A stretch of DNA of 32,603 nucleotides from Porphyromonas somerae DSM 23386 (GTDB taxonomy: Bacteria; Bacteroidota; Bacteroidia; Bacteroidales; Porphyromonadaceae), in assembly GCF_000372405.1 (NCBI RefSeq), contig NZ_AQVC01000028.1, positions 1 through 32,603 on the forward strand, given 5' to 3'. Position 1 is the first letter of the stretch, and every line of letters begins with the position of its first letter. The notes under the pieces are model-generated. The model saw only the letters and a program-made list of their open reading frames with translations, did not search any database and was not told where the DNA came from. A program made the position numbers and the translations under genes. Of the stretch, positions 16,256 to 23,965 are shown one piece after another.

Positions 16256-16493
16256 GAGGTGTGTCAAGTGGGTGTCGGAGCTATTGGTACAGCTCCTACT
16301 TTTGCCTATTTACTTTTACAAGCGGGCCATCTCACCGATGCTTCCCCCTTCTTGTAGATTCACGCCTAGTTGTAGCACCTACGCTGTTGAGGCACTAAAA
16401 AAGCACGGCCCAATCAAAGGGCTCCTCCTCGCTATATGGCGCATATTACGGTGCAATCCATGGGGCGGAAGCGGTTATGACCCTGTCCCTTAA
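16248..16493 (+). CDS. yidD: Membrane protein insertion efficiency factor YidD
   Basis: An 81-residue protein of the YidD family, which assists YidC-dependent membrane insertion. It has the amphipathic N terminus, the [18 protein letters not shown] motif and the C-terminal [14 protein letters not shown], all hallmarks of the family at the usual length. It overlaps rnpA by 8 bp and is 4 bp upstream of the preferred start of the TatD-like gene. Confidence 0.95.
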   Translation: MIKRCVKWVSELLVQLLLLPIYFYKRAISPMLPPSCRFTPSCSTYAVEALKKHGPIKGLLLAIWRILRCNPWGGSGYDPVP

Positions 16494-16497
16494 GTGT

Positions 16498-17181
16498 ATG
16501 ATTCCTTACCTTGACTTCCATACCCACGCCGATGGCTGTAAGAAATACCTTGCGGATAAAGATGTGATAGTCATTCAATCATTGCATCTGGGCGAAAAGG
16601 TTGAGCCTAGAGCCAACTTTGCTACTTGGGGGGTGCACCCTATGCTAGAGGGGACAAAGGAGTTCGTTGACCAGCTGAGGCAAGATAGGGCGCAGCTGAT
16701 TTCGGAGTGGTACCGCACCTTGTCATTGACCCCTAAACTCATTGGGGTGGGGGAGTGCGGTTGGGATAATCGCTCCCCTCTTTCACTCGAGGAGCAAGAG
16801 TTACTTGTAGACTTTCATATTACTTTGGCCGACCAGCTCGGCTATCCACTTATTTTTCATATCGTGGGTGGATGGCACCACTTGCTAGCCAAAAAGAAGT
16901 CTCACTCCAAGTCCGAAGTGCCATGGATCGTTCATGGATTTAGAGGAAGCGCTGCTCTTGCAAAGCAACTTACTAGTGCAGGTATTTTTCTTAGCCTACA
17001 CCCCTATTGCTCAAGTGGAGTGTGCGATAAGTATTTCTTGGAGACCGATGATACACCAATGGCAATAGAATCACACTACAGAGCCAGAGACTTGCTACAT
17101 GAAGAGCAACGACAGGGGGTTATTAACCTTTTTTGTGGCTTGTTTCCTGTAGAATCTCAATTAATTACGGTACATTTGTAG
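16498..17181 (+). CDS. TatD-family metal-dependent hydrolase (divergent)
   Basis: A 227-residue TIM-barrel hydrolase. All TatD metal ligands can be placed: His8 and His10 (DFHTH), Glu86 (GVGECGWD), His121 (IFHIV), His146 (VHGF) and Asp184 (LETDD). The family includes 3'-5' nucleases. At 227 residues it is shorter than typical TatD (about 260) and diverges outside the motifs. I chose the ATG at 16498, 4 bp after the yidD stop, because the upstream ATG at 16477 overlaps yidD and adds seven residues before the conserved start. It ends the housekeeping run. Confidence 0.8.
   Translation: MIPYLDFHTHADGCKKYLADKDVIVIQSLHLGEKVEPRANFATWGVHPMLEGTKEFVDQLRQDRAQLISEWYRTLSLTPKLIGVGECGWDNRSPLSLEEQELLVDFHITLADQLGYPLIFHIVGGWHHLLAKKKSHSKSEVPWIVHGFRGSAALAKQLTSAGIFLSLHPYCSSGVCDKYFLETDDTPMAIESHYRARDLLHEEQRQGVINLFCGLFPVESQLITVHL
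17171..17178 (+). promoter_or_regulatory. Candidate -7 element of the YtxH gene
   Basis: TACATTTG fits TAnnTTTG. It overlaps the end of the TatD-like gene and lies 51 bp before the ATG at 17230. The -33 side is weak. Confidence 0.5.
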
Positions 17182-17229
17182 TGTGAGAGATGAATGAACT
17201 AATGTGTAATCATTAAATAAGGCAAGATT

Positions 17230-17619
17230 ATGAGAAATAACGATGGTCTGAAGCTTTTGATAGGCGTAGCTATTGGTACCGCTATTGGTGCTGCTGTTGC
17301 CTACTTTTCCGACAATAAGAAGCGCAATGACTTTATCGATGATATGTCGGATTATGGTGATAAGGTGAAGAGCAATATCAAGGATGCCTATTACGATGGC
17401 AAGATCCGTGCTCGTAGAGCCAAGAGAGACCTTTCCAGATACATGGCCGATATTAAGGATGATGCTGGTCATCTATACGATGATGTAGTCTCTTCGGCTA
17501 AAAACATGGGAAAGAAGGTAAAGGAGGAAGCTGAGGAGTTGGCTGACCTTACAGAAGAGGAGCTCTCCGACCTAAAGGACGCTGCAAGAGAGGAAGCAGA
17601 GAAGCTTTCTAAGAAGTAA
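17230..17619 (+). CDS. YtxH-domain small membrane protein
   Basis: A 129-residue protein with one glycine- and alanine-rich membrane segment (about residues 8-26, LLIGVAIGTAIGAAVAYF), a basic stop-transfer stretch, and a long, highly charged helical C-terminal half with AEELADLTEEEL-like heptads likely to be coiled coil. This is the YtxH layout, often linked to stress responses but without a defined biochemical role. The holin-like and basic-protein genes downstream form the rest of the cluster, separated by a long hairpin. Confidence 0.8.
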   Translation: MRNNDGLKLLIGVAIGTAIGAAVAYFSDNKKRNDFIDDMSDYGDKVKSNIKDAYYDGKIRARRAKRDLSRYMADIKDDAGHLYDDVVSSAKNMGKKVKEEAEELADLTEEELSDLKDAAREEAEKLSKK

Positions 17620-17691
17620 CCACTCCAAGTAATTCGGTGATATTGACTCACCACACCACTTTACCAGTGGTACATGGAGAGAAAGATAGGA

Positions 17692-17750
17692 TGGGTGGGT
17701 GACTCTATGGCCTCACGAGCTGATCGTGAGAGCATTGAGTCGCTCACCCA
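17692..17750 (+). other. Long imperfect RNA hairpin between the YtxH and holin-like genes
   Basis: TGGGTGGGTGACTC (17692-17705) pairs along its length with GAGTCGCTCACCCA (17737-17750), using two G-U pairs. An inner stem CTCACGA/TCGTGAG (17712-17718 and 17724-17730) closes a 5-nt loop. TTACTTTTAA follows. It could be a partial terminator, a processing site or a stabiliser that sets the ratio of YtxH to the downstream genes. Confidence 0.7.
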
Positions 17751-17781
17751 TTACTTTTAATATTTGATTATAATTAATGAT

Positions 17782-18255
17782 ATGCCAATGACAAGCATCA
17801 AAGAGACTTTTAGTGAGGTGATTGCCGAGCTAAAGGATTATATTGAGGCAAAAAAAAGCCTGATAGAGCTCAAAGCAACAGAAAAGGGAGCCCCCATTGT
17901 TGCCAAGTCTATATATGGCTCTATTCTGGTGGTGCTGAGCTTAATTGTGGCGACTTTCACGTTGGTGGCTGCGATATTTGCCCTATCACTCGTCTTTGTG
18001 ACCAATGGCACAGAGGCTTTTGCCACCCTTTCAGCGCTAACCTTTTCGGCGGTCTGCCTATTGGTATTCTTCCTACTTATTTTGGCAATACTACTAGCAT
18101 TGCGCAAGCGTGTGACGAGGAAGATGGAGAACCAATTGGTCAATAATTATCTCGATAAGCAAGAGGCCAAAGAACACAATCAGGAGAGAGAAACATTGAT
18201 AGCAAGTGAGCAAACAGCCCTCGCTGCAACTGAAATAAAGGAGGAGGTACAATGA
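17782..18255 (+). CDS. Phage-holin-family (Holin-X-like) membrane protein
   Basis: A 157-residue protein. A charged N-terminal helix (about residues 10-40, KDYIEAKKSLIELKATEKG) precedes two transmembrane segments (about 45-75 and 85-110) and a charged C-terminal tail. This is the layout of the chromosomal 'phage holin family' proteins common beside YtxH genes in Bacteroidota; there is no other phage gene here and no reason to think it lyses cells. The ATG at 17782 (or 17788) is preferred to the in-frame TTG at 17764. Its stop overlaps the next start as ATGA. Confidence 0.75.
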   Translation: MPMTSIKETFSEVIAELKDYIEAKKSLIELKATEKGAPIVAKSIYGSILVVLSLIVATFTLVAAIFALSLVFVTNGTEAFATLSALTFSAVCLLVFFLLILAILLALRKRVTRKMENQLVNNYLDKQEAKEHNQERETLIASEQTALAATEIKEEVQ

Positions 18256-18716
18256 GCAACTTAACAACAACAACTCAAGCAAGGTTGAAAGCACGAGAGG
18301 ATAGATTGGAAGCTCGTGCCAATATGCGACTAGATAGGGTCAAGGAAAAGATCAATTATCTCAAGAGTAATAGCGGTAAGATGGTCATTGACGATGCTAT
18401 TGATAACCTACGAAAAACCTCACCCGGTGTAGGCAAGATAGCTAGCTTTATCAATGGCTTTATTAGTAAAAATAGAGAGAAGAAGGTGGCGAAGGAGCTC
18501 GCTCAAGAGCGGCTAGATAGCAATCCCACCAGTAGCTTTAGCACCCGAGATGACCAAAGCCAAAATGGCCTTCTCACAGGGATTAAGAGCTACCTCCTAC
18601 CTACACTCTACTCCCTCGGTGGTATGCGATTGCTATCATATAGTCTCAAAGGGACTGGCAAGATACTCCGAAGCGGTGTAGGGAGATTATTTGGTCGACG
18701 TCGTAAACGAAAGTAA
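18252..18716 (+). CDS. Basic hypothetical protein of the YtxH/holin cluster
   Basis: A 154-residue protein that I do not assign to a family. The N-terminal 45 residues are a charged helix (RLKAREDRLEARANMRLDR), the middle contains a glycine-rich amphipathic stretch (about 63-75) and the C terminus is strongly basic (GRLFGRRRKRK). There is no signal peptide; a weakly hydrophobic segment near 112-135 could associate with the membrane. It is translationally coupled to the holin-like gene by a 4-bp overlap (ATGA), so the two probably act together at the envelope. Confidence 0.65.
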   Translation: MSNLTTTTQARLKAREDRLEARANMRLDRVKEKINYLKSNSGKMVIDDAIDNLRKTSPGVGKIASFINGFISKNREKKVAKELAQERLDSNPTSSFSTRDDQSQNGLLTGIKSYLLPTLYSLGGMRLLSYSLKGTGKILRSGVGRLFGRRRKRK

Positions 18717-18803
18717 GCGAGAAAAGAGTTTGATTTTGGCTATACGATAGACCATTTCATTTAAGAGAGTGGTGAATATGCCCAGTACTTCAAATATTTT
18801 GAG

Positions 18804-18811
18804 TAAATTTG
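18804..18811 (+). promoter_or_regulatory. Candidate -7 element of gapA
   Basis: TAAATTTG fits TAnnTTTG. A start near 18818 would give an untranslated leader of about 70 nt before the ATG at 18891. No strong -33 TTTG is visible. Confidence 0.55.
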
Positions 18812-18869
18812 CCCTTGAAAGATGATGGGTGATGAATAAACTTATCCCTGACGAATAAATAATAATTAA

Positions 18870-19901
<1,032 letters not shown>

Positions 19902-19932
19902 TAATTAGAGATCACTCTAATTGTGAAATAAT

Positions 19933-19974
19933 AAGTCACCCTAAGGAGATATTCTCCCTAGGGTGACTTTTTTT
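19933..19974 (+). terminator. Intrinsic terminator of gapA
   Basis: AGTCACCCTAAGGAGA (19934-19949) pairs with TCTCCCTAGGGTGACT (19953-19968) apart from one central mismatch and a TAT loop, and runs into seven T (19968-19974). A smaller stem, ATTAGAG/CTCTAAT, lies just upstream (19905-19922). Confidence 0.93.
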
Positions 19975-20458
19975 AGTCCCCATACCAAGCAAAAGCATTC
20001 ATTCCCATCCCTTAACGGCCGTTATCCTAAAAAGAGCACAAGGCTGAAAACTTCTATTGGCTACAAATGCATATTTCCGCGAACTTCGTAAAGTCCTTAA
20101 TCCCTTGCCATTTAATTATAAAGTTTGAAGCATTTCCTTACATTGCACTCGTGTAAGTCTCATGATAATGTCTATTGATTTTGTTTTAATTCACAACTTT
20201 ACAGAGATATCATTATTCGGGCTTGCACACATTTGGGATACTACTAAAAACTCTAAGGTAGTAGGGGAAAAGTGGAGATGCAACTAAGCAATCGGCGAGT
20301 TGCAAGAAAGCTTTTGCTTAGTTGCATCTCGCCGATTGCTTAGTTGCATCTCAATAAGCGCTTTTATATGGCGTTGAATTACAGATGGTTATGAAGGGGT
20401 GTCTGTGACCTTCTTTTTAGCCGGATTTTTACTTTGTAATCTCTGCCTGGGAGAGTTG
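19975..20458. other. Intergenic region between convergent gapA and zeta toxin genes
   Basis: No gene or promoter-like sequence stands out in these 484 bases. They hold a 12-bp palindrome TAACGGCCGTTA (20013-20024) and the large inverted and direct repeat at 20275-20352. No obvious terminator with a T-run follows the toxin gene on the minus strand, so the hairpin may serve that purpose. Confidence 0.6.
20275..20352. repeat. Perfect 25-bp inverted repeat containing 22-bp direct repeats (GTTGCA family)
   Basis: The arm 20275-20299 is the exact reverse complement of 20328-20352, separated by 28 bp. Within the right half, 20310-20330 and 20331-20352 are near-identical direct repeats sharing TTGCTTAGTTGCATCTC. 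The same unit, with GTTGCAACTC in place of GTTGCATCTC, recurs at 30788-30831. The transcript could fold into a long hairpin on either strand. Confidence 0.9.
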
Positions 20459-21298
20459 CTATTGGTGGGGCTGTATGGTGGATGCCCGACGTATCAGATG
20501 GTGGAGCTGGCTGATTAGCTTCTCTCTTATCTTTTCATCTTGGATGATTGATAAGGCTGTTAGTCCCTTGTCAATCAGCAGCAAAACCAACTCTCTATTT
20601 TGCAGTTGTTTATCCCTTATCCTTTCAATTAATTCGCTAGGTTTCTCTTGAATCGTCCAGAGACCATCCTCATTCCTCTGATAGTCGGCAATTAATTCCA
20701 TTCCGAAGAGAGCATATAGGCGTATTCTGTCAATGTCTTTATTCCCGTAGGCGTCGTCCAACGTCTTAAGTATACCGTTACAAGCTTGGTTGTGGCTTTC
20801 AAAGTCGGCTAGTCTGCCACTATCCATAAGTTGTACCTCACTGGCATATCTTGAAAAAAGATTGACAGCAGTGAGTTCTGGTGGTGCAGAGATACACATT
20901 AGTTCTACCTCAAAGCCAGCCCTTTTGAACTTTCGAGCGGTGTCAGCTACTACTTCGCTTCGCCTCATAGTCCCTTCTACCGATACATTTAGCCGATTTC
21001 TTATGGCTTCGTCTATCAATCCCTCTGTAAATACATTGGAGAATATCTGCGTTTCAGATGAGTACTTAAGGGGCTCCTTTATCAGTTCTTTGTGTAGTGG
21101 GTGGTGCTCTCTATACTTGTCGCCATTTATGGTGAGTATACTTGGAAGCTCATTTTGGGCTATCTTTGCGAGTGCACTCTTTCCAGCAGATGGTTGTCCT
21201 CCCAATATAATAGCTCTTGGGTGTCCGCTAGGCTCTTTATCACTAATATAAAACCCCTTAAGCTGAGTCAATAGTGCTTCTACATCACTTCTCTTCAT
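20459..21298 (-). CDS. Zeta-type toxin (UDP-sugar kinase family)
   Basis: A 279-residue P-loop kinase of the zeta toxin family. It has Walker A GGQPSAGKS (33-41), the family motif NGDKYREHHP (catalytic Asp60 and Arg63) and VEGTMRR (about 107-113), matching zeta/PezT enzymes that phosphorylate UDP-N-acetylglucosamine and block wall synthesis. The C-terminal third is helical. The start codon overlaps the end of the 88-residue gene upstream by 14 bp, the coupling expected of an antitoxin-toxin pair. It is the last gene of a seven-gene minus-strand run. The family is clear; toxicity is inferred. Confidence 0.85.
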   Translation of the reverse strand: MKRSDVEALLTQLKGFYISDKEPSGHPRAIILGGQPSAGKSALAKIAQNELPSILTINGDKYREHHPLHKELIKEPLKYSSETQIFSNVFTEGLIDEAIRNRLNVSVEGTMRRSEVVADTARKFKRAGFEVELMCISAPPELTAVNLFSRYASEVQLMDSGRLADFESHNQACNGILKTLDDAYGNKDIDRIRLYALFGMELIADYQRNEDGLWTIQEKPSELIERIRDKQLQNRELVLLLIDKGLTALSIIQDEKIREKLISQLHHLIRRASTIQPHQ

Positions 21299-21551
21299 AA
21301 TATGCTTTTAGGATGGGTGAATAAAGCTTTACTACTTTGTCTTGAATGTTTTTTGAGACTTCATCGTCTCCCAAGACCGCCATTTCCTCATACTCTAGGG
21401 TGGCCTGTTGCTCTATAAGGTTGGCTCGCTCTTCGGGGTCTTCAACCGTTAGAAGCTTATTCAGCGTCAAAGTCCTTAGCTTGGCGATGGCATTTGCCAT
21501 CACCTCTTTGTCGGTAAAGGTTCGAGCAATTTCTAGTTGTCTTTCGGTCAT
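21285..21551 (-). CDS. Small helical protein, probable antitoxin of the zeta-type toxin
   Basis: An 88-residue, charged, apparently all-helical protein (MTERQLEIARTFTDKE to AYYEEK) with no cysteine and no DNA-binding motif that I can see. I do not recognise the family. Size, predicted fold and position directly before the toxin with a 14-bp overlap resemble the epsilon antitoxin of epsilon/zeta systems (about 90 residues, all helical), so an antitoxin role is likely. The start at 21551 was chosen because an in-frame upstream start (21776) would lie in antisense MATE sequence and give a low-complexity Pro/Ser-rich leader. It starts 19 bp after the MATE stop. Confidence 0.7.
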   Translation of the reverse strand: MTERQLEIARTFTDKEVMANAIAKLRTLTLNKLLTVEDPEERANLIEQQATLEYEEMAVLGDDEVSKNIQDKVVKLYSPILKAYYEEK

Positions 21552-21570
21552 AATGGTATGGTATTTATCT

Positions 21571-22920
21571 TTATCTATTCGATGAAATGGTGGAGCGACG
21601 GACGAGGAGGTACCAGATGCCAGCAACGATGCCCTTGAGAATAGAGGAGGCACCAATGATCCACCAAAGGGTGGTGATATCCTTGGTGAGGGGTAATAAG
21701 AGGAGGGCGGCGGGAATCCGGAGCAGGTTGCCAATGATACTGATGAGGGAGGGGGGGAGTGTCTGGCGGATACCATAGAAGAAACCTTGGCTGGTGATCT
21801 CTATCATGCTAAATACTTGTGGTACCGCTTGAATGGATAGGTAGATGCCACCTGCGATGTAGGCGGCTTCCTCAGGGACAATGAGTGCGAAGAGCCCTTC
21901 GCCCCAAAAGTAGTAGATGCAGAAGCCCAGTACGCCCACAATCAGTGATAAGATCAGTGTGTACCGTACCCCTTTGTAGATACGGTCTATCTGATTAGCC
22001 CCATAGTTTTGACCAGTAAAGGCACTAAGGGCGGTAGAGAATCCTTGGGCGGTATTCCAGCAGAGCCCCTCTAGCTGCCCTCCAGTAGTGAGTGCCATCA
22101 CTCCGAGATGCCCGCCATAGAGCGAGGCAAGGTGTCCTAGTGTGAGGTTGATAAAAGCAAATAGGCTATTCATCACTGCCACAGGGGTGCCGATACGCAG
22201 TACGCTGTAGGTAATCCCTTTAGTTAGTTTGATGAATATCTTGATTCCACCCAGCAATTGGTCTCTGTAGCACATCTGTAAGAGGAAAAGAGCTAGCACG
22301 ATCCCTTGGGAGAGGATGGTGGCGAGTGCTGCCCCCTTGACCCCCAAGCCCGCTACAAATATAAGGAGTGGGTCGAGGAGCATATTGAGAAATAGTCCTA
22401 TACTACTTATAATGAAAGGAATCTTGGAGTGACCCGTAGCATTGTAGATGCCGGTGTAGGCGACCGTGGGAAAGATGAGGGGTAACCCTAGCGCCACTAT
22501 GGAGAGATAGTCGGTCCCCATCTTGTGGATAGAGGTCTCGAGCCGATAGATGCCTATCAACCCTTCATTAAATAGGAGGTAGATAGCCATCACCACCACG
22601 CCCATAATGATAGCAATAGTAGAGGTGTGGCTGGCGTACTGGCGAGCTTCATCCTGCTCTCCTCGGCCTAGAGCATTGGAGACCCCCACCTCGGCAGCTA
22701 CCTTATTCAGCATAGAGAGTGAGCTGGCAATCCACGTAAAGACCGAGGCTGCTCCCGTTGCTGCCACTGCTTCGGAGGAGAGACGCCCTACCCACGCCAT
22801 ATCGGTAAAGCTGTAGAGCATCTGTATGAAGGAGGTCCCTAGTATCGGGAGGGCAAGGTGTACAAGATGAGGCCCGATCGGTCCTCTCGTGAGGTCTTTT
22901 GCTTGGCGGTAGGTAGCCAT
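21571..22920 (-). CDS. MATE-family efflux transporter
   Basis: A 449-residue integral membrane protein with about 12 transmembrane segments in two homologous halves, starting with LALPILGTSFIQMLYSFTDMAWVGRL, the N-lobe signature of MATE (NorM/DinF-type) cation-coupled drug or metabolite exporters. There is a central cytoplasmic loop near residue 230, and the full family length is present. The substrate cannot be read from the sequence. It lies 15 bp after rlmN and 19 bp before the antitoxin-like gene, all on the minus strand. Confidence 0.9.
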   Translation of the reverse strand: MATYRQAKDLTRGPIGPHLVHLALPILGTSFIQMLYSFTDMAWVGRLSSEAVAATGAASVFTWIASSLSMLNKVAAEVGVSNALGRGEQDEARQYASHTSTIAIIMGVVVMAIYLLFNEGLIGIYRLETSIHKMGTDYLSIVALGLPLIFPTVAYTGIYNATGHSKIPFIISSIGLFLNMLLDPLLIFVAGLGVKGAALATILSQGIVLALFLLQMCYRDQLLGGIKIFIKLTKGITYSVLRIGTPVAVMNSLFAFINLTLGHLASLYGGHLGVMALTTGGQLEGLCWNTAQGFSTALSAFTGQNYGANQIDRIYKGVRYTLILSLIVGVLGFCIYYFWGEGLFALIVPEEAAYIAGGIYLSIQAVPQVFSMIEITSQGFFYGIRQTLPPSLISIIGNLLRIPAALLLLPLTKDITTLWWIIGASSILKGIVAGIWYLLVRRSTISSNR

Positions 22921-22935
22921 TTTATCGGTAGAGGA

Positions 22936-23961
22936 TTACTTTTTCTTTTCTGTGGAGAGCATACCACACGCTGCCGATATATCTTCGCCACGTGAGCGTC
23001 GGGTGGTGGTGCGTAGTCCGTGCTTATTGAGGTACTCCTCAAACCAAAGCACCTGCTCCGAGGTGGGGGTATGGTAGGGAATGCCTGGGATAGCGTGGTA
23101 CCTAATAAGGTTGACCCTACAATCGAGTGGCTTGAGGAGGGCTATCAGACGGTCGGCGTGTGCCTTGGTATCATTGAGACCCTCAAATAGAATGTACTCG
23201 AAGGAGAGCCGCCTCTGACCCGAAAAGTCGTATTGGCTTAGCTGCTGCACCACCTCCTCTATATGGAAAGCTCGCTCCACAGGCATCAATTGTAGTCGCT
23301 CCTCGGGTATCGCATTGTGTATACTGATAGCGATGTGTACGCTCTGCTCCCGTAGAAGTCTATTGAGCCCTTCCTTTACGCCTATCGTGCTGACCGTGAT
23401 CCGCTTGGGGCTCCACGCCAGACCGTAGTCGGCGGTGAGTATCTCTATCACCTTTGCTACCTCCTCATAGTTGTCCAAAGGCTCGCCCATCCCCATAAAG
23501 ACCAAGTTGGTGAGCTTATCGGAGTGGGGGATACTGAGCACCTGATTGATAATATCGGCACTTGAGAGATTGGCCAACCAGCCCATTTTACCCGTGGCAC
23601 AAAATGAGCACGCCATCTTGCACCCTACCTGACTGCTGATGCAGAGGGTGGCTCGACTAGCTTCGGGAATGTAAACGGTCTCAAATTGGTAGGCGGGATT
23701 GGCAAGTAGAGGGAAAAGGTACTTCTCTGTGCCATCCGTGGAGATCTGTCGGTGCGTGAATGGAGTGCGACCGACCTGATAATTCTCCGCCAATTTAGCT
23801 CGAAACGACTTGGAGAGGTTGGTCATCTCCTCAATGGAGGTTGCGTGCTTTTGGTAGAGCCATTCTGCTATCTGCTTGCCTCTAAAGCGAGGTTCACCCA
23901 AAGAGGTAACTAGCTCTTGGAGCTCCGAAAGTGTTTTGCCAATGAGTGGGGTCATAGCCAT
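22936..23961 (-). CDS. rlmN: Dual-specificity rRNA/tRNA adenine-C2 methyltransferase RlmN
   Basis: A 341-residue radical SAM enzyme that methylates C2 of A2503 in 23S rRNA and of A37 in some tRNAs. The cluster motif CKMACSFC provides Cys114, Cys118 and Cys121, and the C-terminal Cys332 in ISAACGM is the expected methyl-carrying residue. VFMGMGEPLDN and ISIHNAIPEER are also conserved. A second possible start is Met3. It begins 4 bp after the AddA-like gene. Confidence 0.95.
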   Translation of the reverse strand: MAMTPLIGKTLSELQELVTSLGEPRFRGKQIAEWLYQKHATSIEEMTNLSKSFRAKLAENYQVGRTPFTHRQISTDGTEKYLFPLLANPAYQFETVYIPEASRATLCISSQVGCKMACSFCATGKMGWLANLSSADIINQVLSIPHSDKLTNLVFMGMGEPLDNYEEVAKVIEILTADYGLAWSPKRITVSTIGVKEGLNRLLREQSVHIAISIHNAIPEERLQLMPVERAFHIEEVVQQLSQYDFSGQRRLSFEYILFEGLNDTKAHADRLIALLKPLDCRVNLIRYHAIPGIPYHTPTSEQVLWFEEYLNKHGLRTTTRRSRGEDISAACGMLSTEKKK

Positions 23962-23965
23962 GGTG

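Noticed and set aside
16477-16497. An upstream start for the TatD-like gene.
   Set aside because: It overlaps yidD by 17 bp and adds residues before the conserved DFHTH start; the ATG at 16498 follows the yidD stop by 4 bp.
17764-17781. A TTG start for the holin-like protein.
   Set aside because: An ATG in frame at 17782 (and 17788) is closer to the conserved region; TTG starts are less likely.
17782-18255. The holin-like gene as evidence of a prophage.
   Set aside because: No other phage gene is nearby, and this family is common in bacterial chromosomes next to YtxH genes.
20013-20024. The palindrome TAACGGCCGTTA as a regulatory operator.
   Set aside because: It lies between two convergent genes with no promoter nearby, and a 12-bp palindrome can occur by chance; it is only noted in the intergenic description.
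21552-21776. An in-frame upstream start that would make the antitoxin-like protein 163 residues long.
   Set aside because: The extra 75 residues lie in sequence that encodes the C terminus of the MATE transporter in another frame and are Pro/Ser-rich; the 88-residue form fits the gene spacing and family size.
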